Assembly (NCBI GenBank): GCA_949289215.1
Contig: CASENC010000045.1
Span: 1 to 57,339 of the forward strand
Length of the DNA stretch: 57,339 nt
From: an uncultured Bacteroidales bacterium
GTDB lineage: Bacteria; Bacteroidota; Bacteroidia; Bacteroidales; Muribaculaceae
Direction of reading: 5' to 3'
The first letter of the stretch is position 1. Every line of letters starts with the position of its first letter. Positions 21,277 to 30,455 of this stretch are shown piece by piece. The translations under genes and the position numbers were made by a program. The notes under the pieces were generated by a model. The model was given only the letters and a program-made list of their open reading frames with translations. It did not search any database and was not told the DNA's origin.

Positions 21277-21322
21277 CAAACCTGCCTGTTTTTTACGCCA
21301 GCCGGTATCTGCCAAGCTACCG

Positions 21323-24300
21323 TCAAGGAGCCGCAGTCACCGCAATCTTGCGCGATTCGGTGGTCTCTTGCACGCCATTTGTGGAAATTCCGGCGCGATA
21401 CACATACACACCGCGTGGCACGCGACGGCCTGCAAGGTCGGTAAGATCCCATGCCACAGGAAACGATTCAAGCATATTGCTGCGCCCGGTCTCGGTCGCA
21501 CTCCACACAAGTTGCCCCATCAGGTTGTAAACATATATAGTAACCGTGATTGTAGTCTCCGGGCGATTGTGCCGCAAGTAGAAACGGGCCTCGGTGCTTG
21601 CCGGATTGGGAGAAGCCATCACTTCATACAGTTTCGGAGACAACCCGTTCACCACGTTAAACGAGATGGTACGTTCGCTCGAATTGGCTGCGGTATCCCA
21701 CACCCTGAGCCTCAAAGTGTGATAACCGTCGGCAAGGCCTTCAAGCGGGTAATAAATATATCCTCCGCTACCTTCCACGCCATCGGGTGCAATTTCGGGC
21801 GTGAAATACGACGAAACATCGTAATAGGTAGTGGTGCCGTCAAGCAGCAACGACATTTGGTGCCCTATACCGGCCGTGGAGAAATTCAATCCCGAATTGT
21901 CATAAACCTCGGCCACAAGCAGCGGCGACTCGTTTACATCGCTGCCGTCGCTGAAATCATCGTTATTCAGGTACATATATTTGATATCCGGGCCGATGGT
22001 ATCACCGGCAACCGTGTCGTCATACCCGTAAATATAAAAATTGCTATTCGAGCCATTTGCCTCACGCCCGTCATGGCTATAGGCATATAAGTTTATCTGT
22101 GCAGGACGGTAGTTGTCGGCTTGAATTTCCGAAGGTATATTTACGTGGAACACAAATTCTCCATTACTTACCGAATCTTTTATCACAGCCAACTTGTCGC
22201 TACGCTCGTCATACACATAGGTCCGACCGTCATTCTGGTTGTCGTTGGTTTCAACCGATCTCTCGGCTCCGTATAACGTTGGATAAATCGACCCGGAAAA
22301 CGAAGTGGCTTTATTCCCCTTGTCGTCATATATCGACCCACGCACAGTCATCGTCTGCCGTGCTTTGAACTCGGGCATATTCTCCTCGTTTGGCTCGATA
22401 TCGTTGATAGTCTCCACCACAGCTTTATAGGTAGGGTAACCGAGCCTTATTGCAGGATCTCCTATCAATATAAAACGCAACTTATTATCATCGGTAAGCG
22501 AATTCTTCGACAAGCGGTAGATGTCGCCTATGCGTCGATACCGCCCGTCGCCATCTTTGGAGAACAATTGCTTGCAATACTCCCTTGTCAAAGGGCCGTT
22601 TTGCGATATATATGCCTGGCGCGTGGTGGTATATAAGGCTATGCCGCCGCCGCGAGTGTTAAGGAACATAAGTTCACCACCCGACACCGAAGATGCATCT
22701 ACACGCGTAAATTCACAGGTTGCCGTATAAAAAAACGGAATGTGGCTGTAATACAAGTTGTTGTTAATATCGTTCCATGTAAGAATTCGTTCATGGGTCC
22801 ACCCCACCGGGCTGCCATGTCCCACATAATTGAATACCAAGGCTCCATCGTTGAGCAATTTAAACATTTGCCGCTTGGCATCGGGATAATTGCTGCCGCT
22901 TCCGTCCGACATATAGGTATAGGCATCGGTATAAATGCGGTTATACACATAGTCTTCGCCGCCATTGGCCAACATTTGCGATATGCCTATCTCTGACTGG
23001 TCGGTATGCGCCAAATTGTCACCGTCGTCGGCAAACACTATCACATTGTTTTTCCACGACCCGAAATCTTGCCCGGTGACATAATTGGCAATTTTATCAA
23101 CCATGTCGGCCGCCTCGATGAGGCTTTTCACCGGCATACGCCCCACGGCAATATCCATTCCACGTGAATGCATGTTATTTTCACTCGATCCGTCGGAGAG
23201 TGTTCCCAGAATGTCATCGGTACAGTATGACGCCTGGTCGTTAAGTCCCGTAGCCGACTCCCATATAAGCAAGCGCGGATAATCAAGGGATTGCGCCACC
23301 GACGTTATATTGCGGTTGTCAAAAAGCGGACGGCCAAATAGCAACAAATACCCAAGGCGATGCCCGTCGGCACTTGTGCCGCGGTCATAAAACATCTTGG
23401 CCAACTTGCGATAGGCCATAATATCGGGCGTTCCCGACGAAAACTCATTGAAAACAAGCGTCTGGTCAACCACAAGCACCCGCATGGTATCAATCTGCTC
23501 ATGCAATGCGGCAAGCCGACGAGCCTCGCTTGCAAATTCACCGGGTGTTATGATTATCATGTCGGGCGTGGGCTCGGCGTGCAAATCCTGACTTGCCACG
23601 CTGCCCACAAGCGAAGGCGCTGGAAACGAGCCATCCTCGTTAAAAGCCACATATTCCCTTGCACCGCCTTCGGCCGGAGTGAAACGCGCCGTGGACCCGT
23701 TTATGCTGTAACTCACTTCCACAGGCCGGTATGGCGTGCTCACATCCCATATATGCGTATTCCCGGTACTGCCCGAAAGTGCATACACCGATTCGGCACT
23801 GCCGCCAACAGGTGTACGGAAATTAAGTTGGGAATTGCGCCCCATATCCAGGCTGCGGGTATAATTAACCGTGATATAATCAAGGCGGGCCACCGAAACC
23901 GCTCCACCGCCCGAAAACGATACCGAGTAATCAAGGTCGCTGCCGCCAAGTGTAAACCCCTTCACGGTACGAGTGGTGTTGACAAACGTGTATTCGCCAT
24001 CCAACGCCGATATATTATCGGACGAGGTCGCCGGCAAGGAATTGCCGTTATACCTGAACGACAAAGTGCTGCGCCCCGATGTTGCCGAAGCAAAAGCCGT
24101 AAGCACCGACACTTGCGACCCGGCGACAATTCCTTCAAGGTCAAAGCCGAAAGTCTGCGTAGCCGTGTAGCGGAAATCTTCACCCAGCAGGTAATGTCCC
24201 GTCTCACCCGGAGAAATCAATTCCGACTCATGAAACAGGCGGTCGGTAAACGTCGATACCGTGCCGCCATTGCCAAGTGGGGTGTCCACAGTGGCGACGG

Positions 24301-24739
24301 CGGCCGCCCCGATATCACTGCGGTCGGTGATAAAATAATATCCGGCCGTGGCATACGGGTGCTGATATTGGACATACTGCATACCTTGCAAATTGGCCGT
24401 GCGCCACGTCGTGGGGCCTTGTGCATAAAATATGATGCCGCCATCGGTTCTTAACACCGGTATTTGCGGCAAATCGTCGATTTGGTCGCCGTCGAGAGTC
24501 GTGGATACCGGTGCGCCGCCATAACCGAATACCTTAACCTCTCCCGAATTTGAAAATCCCCACCGGGCAAGCGTGACATTCGATATGGAATGAATACCGG
24601 TTTCTGTGACCGAAACCTTCACCCAACGCCCTGTTGAAAGCACACTGCCTGAGGTGTAATGCGACACATCGATTGCCGCGGCCACCTGAGCCGCGGCAAT
24701 CGACACGAGCAATATTATATTCCGTAAAAACAATTTCAT
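21323..24739 (-). CDS. porU: type IX secretion system sortase PorU
   Basis: 1138 residues from the ATG at 24739; the GTG two codons upstream is less likely. A signal peptide is followed by a propeptide-like beta part (about 22-390) and a gingipain-type C25 peptidase domain (about 400-750) with catalytic H641 (FNYVGHGSPVGW) and C675 (YTATCEFTRVD), then Ig-like domains and a C-terminal sorting domain (ASPNPASTEARF ... GVYVYRAG). PorU cuts the sorting domain off secreted cargo at the cell surface and joins the cargo to anionic LPS. It works with PorZ, encoded at 8586-10973. porV, its usual neighbour, is not here. Confidence 0.95.
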   Translation of the reverse strand: MKLFLRNIILLVSIAAAQVAAAIDVSHYTSGSVLSTGRWVKVSVTETGIHSISNVTLARWGFSNSGEVKVFGYGGAPVSTTLDGDQIDDLPQIPVLRTDGGIIFYAQGPTTWRTANLQGMQYVQYQHPYATAGYYFITDRSDIGAAAVATVDTPLGNGGTVSTFTDRLFHESELISPGETGHYLLGEDFRYTATQTFGFDLEGIVAGSQVSVLTAFASATSGRSTLSFRYNGNSLPATSSDNISALDGEYTFVNTTRTVKGFTLGGSDLDYSVSFSGGGAVSVARLDYITVNYTRSLDMGRNSQLNFRTPVGGSAESVYALSGSTGNTHIWDVSTPYRPVEVSYSINGSTARFTPAEGGAREYVAFNEDGSFPAPSLVGSVASQDLHAEPTPDMIIITPGEFASEARRLAALHEQIDTMRVLVVDQTLVFNEFSSGTPDIMAYRKLAKMFYDRGTSADGHRLGYLLLFGRPLFDNRNITSVAQSLDYPRLLIWESATGLNDQASYCTDDILGTLSDGSSENNMHSRGMDIAVGRMPVKSLIEAADMVDKIANYVTGQDFGSWKNNVIVFADDGDNLAHTDQSEIGISQMLANGGEDYVYNRIYTDAYTYMSDGSGSNYPDAKRQMFKLLNDGALVFNYVGHGSPVGWTHERILTWNDINNNLYYSHIPFFYTATCEFTRVDASSVSGGELMFLNTRGGGIALYTTTRQAYISQNGPLTREYCKQLFSKDGDGRYRRIGDIYRLSKNSLTDDNKLRFILIGDPAIRLGYPTYKAVVETINDIEPNEENMPEFKARQTMTVRGSIYDDKGNKATSFSGSIYPTLYGAERSVETNDNQNDGRTYVYDERSDKLAVIKDSVSNGEFVFHVNIPSEIQADNYRPAQINLYAYSHDGREANGSNSNFYIYGYDDTVAGDTIGPDIKYMYLNNDDFSDGSDVNESPLLVAEVYDNSGLNFSTAGIGHQMSLLLDGTTTYYDVSSYFTPEIAPDGVEGSGGYIYYPLEGLADGYHTLRLRVWDTAANSSERTISFNVVNGLSPKLYEVMASPNPASTEARFYLRHNRPETTITVTIYVYNLMGQLVWSATETGRSNMLESFPVAWDLTDLAGRRVPRGVYVYRAGISTNGVQETTESRKIAVTAAP

Positions 24740-24796
24740 AAGCACAATGTCACTGACATATCAATATAATAACGCCATTATCCTGCAAATATTGCA

Positions 24797-24850
24797 CAAA
24801 AAAACAGAGCTGCACACTCCACTTATCGCAGAATTGTGCAGCCCTGTTTA
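24797..24850 (-). terminator. terminator after hsp20
   Basis: On the minus strand aacagggctgcaca pairs with tgtgcagctctgtt (one mismatch or G-U) and is followed by seven T. It lies just past the hsp20 stop at 24871. Confidence 0.8.
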
Positions 24851-24870
24851 TCTCGCCTATTCAGGCATTT

Positions 24871-25305
24871 TTACTTGATTTCAATCGTGCGGCTTGCCTT
24901 TGCCTTTTCTTCGGTGGCGACTTTAGGCAACTCGATGGTGAGCACCCCGTTGTTCATCGAAGCATTGATTTTCTCGACATCCACATTGTCGGGAAGGTCG
25001 AATGCCTGCTGGAATTTCGAGTAAGAAAACTCGCGGCGCAAGTATTTCTTGCCGTCTTTGTCCTTTTCCCCACTCTCGCTCTTCTTTTCCATCGAGATAA
25101 CCAGCTCGTTGTTTTCCCCGAGGTGGATATTAAAATCATCCTTTGTCATACCCGGAGCAGCAACTTCCACGCGGTAATCTTTTTCATTTTCGATTACGTT
25201 AATGGCAGGTGCCGTGGCATTGGCTTTAATCATCCAATCATTGTCAAAAAAGTCATTGAAGAAATTTGGCAACCAGTTTTGATTATACCTTTGAATAGCT
25301 GACAT
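24871..25305 (-). CDS. hsp20 family: Hsp20/alpha-crystallin small heat-shock protein
   Basis: 144 residues. The N-terminal arm (MSAIQRYNQNWLPNFFNDFF) is followed by the alpha-crystallin domain from about residue 35 (INVIENEKDYRVEVAAPGMTK), with the hallmark ending MNNGVLTIELPK near 120-132 and a short C-terminal tail. It is an ATP-independent holdase in the cytosol. A strong GGAGG at about 8 nt before the ATG is notable, since most genes here lack such a site. The leader also holds a 9-bp hairpin (25347-25371). Confidence 0.95.
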   Translation of the reverse strand: MSAIQRYNQNWLPNFFNDFFDNDWMIKANATAPAINVIENEKDYRVEVAAPGMTKDDFNIHLGENNELVISMEKKSESGEKDKDGKKYLRREFSYSKFQQAFDLPDNVDVEKINASMNNGVLTIELPKVATEEKAKASRTIEIK

Positions 25306-25346
25306 AATTTTTACCTCCGATTTGTATTTTTAATCCGTGTTTATTT

Positions 25347-25371
25347 AGTGGATTTCTCATCGAAATCCACT
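25347..25371 (-). promoter_or_regulatory. hairpin in the hsp20 leader
   Basis: agtggattt (25347-25355) pairs perfectly with aaatccact (25363-25371) around a 7-nt loop, about 40 nt before the start codon. It does not cover the GGAGG directly. It could stabilise the mRNA or serve as an operator or protein site. No CIRCE element (TTAGCACTC inverted repeat) is present. Confidence 0.5.
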
Positions 25372-25483
25372 TATCATATACACAAATCGCATACCATTGT
25401 ACCAATGTTACCATTATGTCATTATCGGGCATTAAACGCCTGCCAAATATTCCTATTCTGTCACTGTTACTGTCAAATTGTAT

Positions 25484-26323
25484 TCATTTTCTTATCGCCG
25501 CACGGGCAATTGCCCGGCTTCTCCTGACCACGCCCCACAGCAACAGGTCGGCGGCAAAAAACACGAGCAGCATCGCCCCGAGCCACATTGGCCCGACGGC
25601 TGCCGTGGCTATGCCAAGGCCGATGCATACCACATCGAGCACCGGGTTGCCCAGCGGGCGGCAATAGCCTATGCGCGTGGCAGTGGAGTTGCTCGGCAGG
25701 CACATCCTGATTTCCACAACAAGTGCCACAAGCGCTAACACGAAAACCACTGCGGCAATCACCATGTTGCCTTTCCCAATCAGCACATATCCAAGCACCG
25801 CAAGAAACACCACCATCGAGAAGTATTCGATATATGACAACGCCTTGCGCACCATCGTCAACGCCGTGATGCCTGCATCGGCAGGTAACGTGTATTCAAA
25901 TGCGTCAACCGTTGCGGCATCGCCGTCGCCGGTGACATATCTGCGCTTACCCATCAAGCCGAGGATGAACCACAGGTTCATCACGAAACATACCATATCG
26001 AAAAGTTCGGCCACCTCACTTTGCCGCAATGCCGGAATCTGCGCCGACACCGACAGCCACAACACACCGGCAAGCAGCACCAATACACCCGGCAAGTCAA
26101 CAGCAGTTGCAATGCGGCAACCGCCCTTCTGTGCCGCCTTATAGCACCTGTAAACATCGAAAGCCGTCAACAGGCTGAGCGACATACAACTCACATATAC
26201 CCAATCGGCCCCTGCAGGCAGAAAACCAAGCCACCTGTCGGCAAGCATGAACAGCGACATTGCTACCCATACGCCCACCGACCAATAGACATTGACCGAA
26301 AATCTGATTTCCTTATTATTCAT
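25484..26323 (-). CDS. hypothetical multi-spanning membrane protein
   Basis: 279 residues with about seven hydrophobic helices (for example VYWSVGVWVAMSLFMLADRW, LPGVLVLLAGVLWLSVSA, MVIAAVVFVLALVALVVEI, WLGAMLLVFFAADLLLWGVV). No family or catalytic motif is recognised. It is the last gene of a leftward group with the PH-domain gene (15-nt gap) and another small membrane protein gene, so the three may form a membrane assembly. The downstream side (25306-25483) holds only the hsp20 leader. Confidence 0.7.
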   Translation of the reverse strand: MNNKEIRFSVNVYWSVGVWVAMSLFMLADRWLGFLPAGADWVYVSCMSLSLLTAFDVYRCYKAAQKGGCRIATAVDLPGVLVLLAGVLWLSVSAQIPALRQSEVAELFDMVCFVMNLWFILGLMGKRRYVTGDGDAATVDAFEYTLPADAGITALTMVRKALSYIEYFSMVVFLAVLGYVLIGKGNMVIAAVVFVLALVALVVEIRMCLPSNSTATRIGYCRPLGNPVLDVVCIGLGIATAAVGPMWLGAMLLVFFAADLLLWGVVRRSRAIARAAIRK

Positions 26324-26338
26324 GAGATATATTTTTAC

Positions 26339-26767
26339 TTATTTTTCCTGCAATGCCACGCTGGGGTTCACACGGCAAATGTGGTCGATGAACCCTTGCT
26401 TGTCCTTAGGCGAAATCAGCAGCACTTCGTGGCTGTCGGTGAACCTTATCGCGAGCCTGTCGAGTGATGCTCCTGCCGATGCCAAGAAACTATGCGAAGG
26501 ACTGATGCTTTTTATTTTCCGTATGTCGAAGTCCTTTTTCATAATGAAACTGCATTTCACCGTCAGCGTGTTTCCCGTGATTACATACGTGATTCTAAGC
26601 ACGATATCCGTCATCGCAACAAGCATCAGCACAATAAAGGCCGCCGATATCCATAAAGCCACCGACGGGTCGCCTGCCATAACTGTCAATAACGAGACTG
26701 CCCATACAAACAGCAGCAGGATTACGAGCCACGCATCAACTTTCGACCTGTAAACTACCGCTGCCAC
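26339..26767 (-). CDS. bacterial PH-domain membrane protein (bPH_4/DUF1200 type)
   Basis: 142 residues, GTG start at 26767. Two transmembrane helices (about 12-30 and 36-55) precede a bacterial PH-like domain (about 58-135) with the family signature IKSISPSHSFLASAGASLDRL and LLISPKDKQGFIDHI. It is paralogous to 27300-27731. The function of this family is unknown; a membrane-linked scaffold is only a guess. The start overlaps the upstream gene by 32 nt, suggesting coupled translation. Confidence 0.8.
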   Translation of the reverse strand: MAAVVYRSKVDAWLVILLLFVWAVSLLTVMAGDPSVALWISAAFIVLMLVAMTDIVLRITYVITGNTLTVKCSFIMKKDFDIRKIKSISPSHSFLASAGASLDRLAIRFTDSHEVLLISPKDKQGFIDHICRVNPSVALQEK

Positions 26768-27152
26768 GACGCACGACTGTTTTTAAAACCGCAAAAATCA
26801 AAACCACCTGGCTGCACACAAATGCCCCCACGCTTATCATCTCGCACTCTGCCGCAGGTACATTCCCTTTTATCATTATCAAGAACAGCAACAGCACAAT
26901 TGCGGCATCGGCCATACTCGACCCGAAAAAGCACTTCACAAATCGCCGCCATGCCAGCCGGGTCTTAATCAGGTAACCCACCATGCACCCCACGGCAACA
27001 AGGAACGTAAGTGCCGACGTAACCTCGGCTGCAAGCCCCATGTCATATCCGGCATACAGCAACGCAACACCTTGCAAAAGCATCGCCATCGTCAACGGCA
27101 CGCCCCATGACACATTTTTATCATTCCTTCCCATAAAATTACCATTAAACAT
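26736..27152 (-). CDS. hypothetical small membrane protein
   Basis: 138 residues (132 if started at the ATG at 27134). About four hydrophobic segments (VPLTMAMLLQGVALLYAGY, VTSALTFLVAVGCMVGYLI, AAIVLLLFLIMI, VGAFVCSQVVLIFAVLKTVV). No family is recognised. It is first in the leftward group 27152-25484 and overlaps the PH-domain gene. Confidence 0.65.
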   Translation of the reverse strand: MFNGNFMGRNDKNVSWGVPLTMAMLLQGVALLYAGYDMGLAAEVTSALTFLVAVGCMVGYLIKTRLAWRRFVKCFFGSSMADAAIVLLLFLIMIKGNVPAAECEMISVGAFVCSQVVLIFAVLKTVVRRGSGSLQVES

Positions 27153-27241
27153 TAAATCTACTCACAAATATACGAAACAACAATTAAACAGGCAATGCTT
27201 ACCTATCAAATATTCGACAACAATAATTTTTCCTACACGGT

Positions 27242-27281
27242 TGGTTGCGTATTCCTCGCCGTGGTACAAAATACGCAACCA
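27242..27281 (-). terminator. hairpin after the second PH-domain gene
   Basis: tggttgcgtat (27242-27252) pairs with atacgcaacca (27271-27281): an 11-bp perfect stem with an 18-nt loop, 18 nt past the stop at 27300. The U tract is weak. Confidence 0.55.
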
Positions 27282-27299
27282 TCACTCGTACTTATGTGT

Positions 27300-27731
27300 T
27301 TACTTTTTTAGTACTGCCACATTGGCATTAATTTGGCAAATATGGTCGATGAACCCTTGTTTGTCTTTCGGCGAGATCCGTAGCATCTCATTGCTATTGG
27401 TGAACTTTATTTCCAATCGGTCTAACGAGGCGGCAGGTGAGGACAGTGCATTATTAGTCGGCCTGATGCTTTTTATTGTGTGTATGTCATATACACTTTT
27501 CGACCCGAGGCCGTTTTTTACCGTCAATTCATCTCCCGCAATCTCATATCTGATACCGAATGTCGCACACAGCACAAATATAAACACCACCGCTGATATG
27601 GCCGCAACCAACCATTTTACCGATGCCGGCACCTTTAACAGAATAACAGGAACCACCGCAATTGCCAATGAGCACAGGACAAGAATTATTATCCATGCAT
27701 CAACTTTCGAACCGTAAACCATCGTCTCCAT
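27300..27731 (-). CDS. bacterial PH-domain membrane protein, paralogue (bPH_4/DUF1200 type)
   Basis: 143 residues (140 from the ATG at 27722). Two transmembrane helices (about 12-55) and a PH-like domain with IKSIRPTNNALSSPAASLDRLEI and ISPKDKQGFIDHI. It shares the start (SKVDAW) and end of the protein at 26339-26767, so the two arose by duplication. It overlaps the end of the radical-SAM stub by up to 32 nt. Function unknown. Confidence 0.8.
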   Translation of the reverse strand: METMVYGSKVDAWIIILVLCSLAIAVVPVILLKVPASVKWLVAAISAVVFIFVLCATFGIRYEIAGDELTVKNGLGSKSVYDIHTIKSIRPTNNALSSPAASLDRLEIKFTNSNEMLRISPKDKQGFIDHICQINANVAVLKK

Positions 27732-28011
27732 CTTCTGTAATTATAAAATTATCGGAAATAATTTTCTGCTTGCTCAAATTCAAATTAAGCGTCTGCTTAA
27801 CCTTTTCCATATCCATATGTTTTGCCTCATCAGCGTATATTTCTCTATATGCTTCAACTGCATCATTAACTGCTTTCATCAAAGTCTCATCATTAAATGT
27901 ATAGTTAGTTTGTTCTCGATCCCGGGAAAGCAACCAGCAATTATCACACTTCGCTGAACATTTAAATGTCAATATTAACGACAGGGTAGTAGGTTGAAAA
28001 TAACTCTCCAT
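27700..28011 (-). CDS. truncated radical-SAM-like small protein
   Basis: 103 residues. The first 50 resemble the beginning of a radical-SAM barrel: LSLILTFKCSAKCDNCWLL has Cys 18, 22 and 25 in the CxxxCxxC pattern that holds the [4Fe-4S] cluster for S-adenosylmethionine. The rest of the barrel is missing; the protein continues with an acidic/basic helix (about 60-85) and ends EDGDDGLRFES. It is either the leftover of a deletion or a short protein that reuses the cluster motif. It runs into the PH-domain gene with overlap. Confidence 0.55.
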   Translation of the reverse strand: MESYFQPTTLSLILTFKCSAKCDNCWLLSRDREQTNYTFNDETLMKAVNDAVEAYREIYADEAKHMDMEKVKQTLNLNLSKQKIISDNFIITEDGDDGLRFES

Positions 28012-28022
28012 ATTAATCCCAT

Positions 28023-28318
28023 TTACAATTCAAAACTTCCATTTAGCGTATCACCATCGGTGAAAATAGTGATGTCATAGCCACCCGATGGGAAATCGGT
28101 CATGTCGATTTGCTCATTCCTTCAATAGATAATGACAGCCTGTCGATATCTTCGCGTATAAAGATTGTCATGCTGCTATCATCCACATCAACATCGACAG
28201 GCACTTCAGATCGCTTATCCCCATCTTTTTCACGAATATCGTCTATCTCGACTCTCTCGGAATAAGAATTCAAAACCGAAAAAGCAAAAACGAAACATAA
28301 TACTAATTTTTTAATCAT
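28023..28318 (-). pseudogene. small secreted protein (DUF3244-like), broken by a one-base deletion
   Basis: The frame from 28318 encodes a signal peptide (MIKKLVLCFVFAFSVLNSYS) and EVPVDVDVDDSSMTIFIRED, then stops after 72 residues at 28100. If one A is restored near 28118-28120, reading continues as NEQIDMTDFPSGGYDITIFT and GDTLNGSFEL, the normal C-terminal strands of this family, ending at 28023-28025 with 98 residues. The break therefore looks like loss of one A from a short run, by mutation or sequence error. Its promoter (28346-28376) is intact. Confidence 0.7.
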
Positions 28319-28345
28319 AATATTTTTTGATTTGTTTTACATATG

Positions 28346-28376
28346 CAAATGTAGAGGGGCTGTATTAAACATTCAA
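28346..28376 (-). promoter_or_regulatory. promoter of the small secreted protein gene
   Basis: Minus strand TTG (28376-28374), 20 nt, TACATTTG (28353-28346): a perfect match. The rest of the 28319-28608 intergenic stretch holds a loose GGCTGTA/TACAGCC pair and no gene. Confidence 0.75.
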
Positions 28377-28578
28377 ATTTCAGACTGTTTTTCTTGTGGA
28401 CATACAGCCTAATTCATGTCATCTTAAATATCTGTTATTTAATACATTATAAAAATGTCCACATAAAAAATTGAGGACAACGATATAAACAGGTATTTTT
28501 ATGCCTTGAAAACTGCCAAAAATCAGCCTTCATACAATATTATTACGGTTAAAATTCTTTCACAAGACATTTATTTAA

Positions 28579-28586
28579 TAACTTTG
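28579..28586 (+). promoter_or_regulatory. -7 box of the TPR regulator gene
   Basis: TAACTTTG at 28579-28586, 22 nt before the ATG at 28609; the -33 side (TTCTTT near 28555) is weak. Confidence 0.5.
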
Positions 28587-28608
28587 TACAGACTATAAAA
28601 TTTAACAC

Positions 28609-30362
28609 ATGGCACAACCAAAACCGATTATCCTCATAATAATATTGGCTTTCATAATTAACGCCTGTACCTCGAAAGAAGAATCAATCACCAACCAACT
28701 GCAAATTGCAGACAGCTATATCAAGACACAACCTCAAAAATCATTACAAATACTTGACAGTATCAATAATAATAGACTTGCAAAGGCCCTTACTTTGCAC
28801 TGCTTTACGCACAAGCAAAATACCGTTGCTACGTTACCGCTGAAAACGACTCTTTAATAAAAGTGGCACTTGAGCATTACTCCACCAGCGACAACACCGA
28901 CATGAAAGCAAGAACATTCCTCGTTGCCGCACAAGTTTATAAAGAATTAGGTATGCAAGATATATCACTGGATTACATTCATAAAGCATCAGAATGTGTC
29001 AACAACATCAGCGACACGTGGGTTTCGTATTATATATATTATTTATGGGGCAGGCTACTCCAAGATGGATATGATGTTAAATCCTCCATTGAGCCATTTG
29101 AATCATCCTTGCTATGTGCAAATAAACTTAACGATACATCTTTAATAATTACCAGCCTAAAAGAACTTAGTTACAGCTATCTTGCAAATAACGATACCAT
29201 TACAGGAATTAAAAAATTAGACTATGCGCTAAATTTAGCCCTCAAAGCAAATTCCTATCAAGACTTCGCTCCACTCTATGGGTTAAAAGCTCAAACATAC
29301 TATATGCTCGGTAGTTACAAAAAGGCACTATCGTTTATCGACGAAGCCTTAACTTACAACCACCTATTCAACGGAAGTGACACTATCTCAAATCTAAATT
29401 TTAAGGGTCGATTATTGATACTTACCAACCGACTCGATTCGGCCGAATACTATATAGAACGAGGGCGCGACACTACTACATTGGCAAAAGCTAATTTATA
29501 TTATAGCTGCATGGGTATGCTGCGTGAGGCACAGGGAGATTATAAGGGCGCATTGGAATATAACAAACGGCATTCGGCTAATTTGTTGAAGATTGCCGCA
29601 GGCATTGAACGAGACAAGGTTGCCCGGCTTGACAAGCAATACAACACTGCCCGAATAGAACGGGAGAACAGCGAGCTGAAAATAAAACAGCAACAAAGCT
29701 GGCTTTATATATTGGCAATAATAATTATTGTGGTCATCACGTCATTTGCAGCATACACAGCATATTCACGGCGACGCAAGCAATTACTTGACACCTTGCG
29801 CCACCAAAGCGACGACATCAACCGCCTGCAACAGAGTGCAGCCCTACTGATGGACGAAAAAATAAAGGCAAGCGAACGGGAAATGGCACTTGCAGCCCGA
29901 GCCAATGACAAAGACCAGGAATTAAGCACTTCAAGAGCCTTGATTGCCGACTTGAAAAAACGGCTGCTGCTTAATAACCAAGTGGTGAAAAAAGTGCAAG
30001 AAACCATCGATGCAGCAAAGCGGCCTAAGGCTAACAGGCAACCCAAACCTCTCTCCGACGCAGAAATATCGGAATTCGTTGCCGCCGTGAACGACTGTTA
30101 CAACGGATTTGTCAACGCCCTAACGGCACAATATCCATCGCTCACCGACAGCGAGATATACTTGTGCTGCTTGATAAAGATAGGGCTTGACAACCCGGGG
30201 CTGTGTGCCGTTCTTGGCATTAGCGACAGCGCACTGCGCAAGCGCAAATACCGGCTGAAAAGCAGCAAATTCGACCCCGTAAAGCCTTTCGAGACGCTCG
30301 ACGAGGCAATCCATGCCATTCCGCCTTTCCGGCCATATAATGGCAACGACGAGGCGGCATAA
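28609..30362 (+). pseudogene. TPR lipoprotein regulator with C-terminal helix-turn-helix, split by a one-base deletion
   Basis: The first frame (28609-28857, 82 residues) has a lipoprotein signal ending at C20 (AFIINACTS) and the first TPR-like helix, then goes wrong after RLAK at about 28780. Restoring one A in GCAAAGG gives GPYFALLYAQAKYRCYV and joins to VALEHYSTSDNTDM of the second frame (28863-30362, 499 residues), for a total of 584 residues. Order: lipobox, TPR helices (about 20-360), transmembrane helix (SWLYILAIIIIVVITSFAAY), coiled coil, and a C-terminal helix-turn-helix (SLTDSEIYLCCLIKIGLD ... ISDSALRKRKYRLK). Intact members are membrane-linked regulators common in Bacteroidales. 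Confidence 0.85.
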
Positions 30363-30455
30363 AAATGCGGTTTTGCCACGCGGGTGCGCATCATAATTCC
30401 GACATTGAAGCTACGGTATATGTTGATATACAAATATTTACACAATACAAAAGTA

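Noticed and set aside
23360-24454. 364-codon open frame on the plus strand
   Set aside because: Antisense to porU, basic and without any recognisable domain.
25306-25440. CIRCE operator for hsp20
   Set aside because: The hairpin arms agtggattt/aaatccact do not match TTAGCACTC-N9-GAGTGCTAA.
28863-30362. A separate 499-residue TPR gene starting at 28863
   Set aside because: It lacks a signal or lipobox and a promoter, and its upstream codons in the same frame continue the TPR family sequence; it is the second part of the broken gene from 28609.
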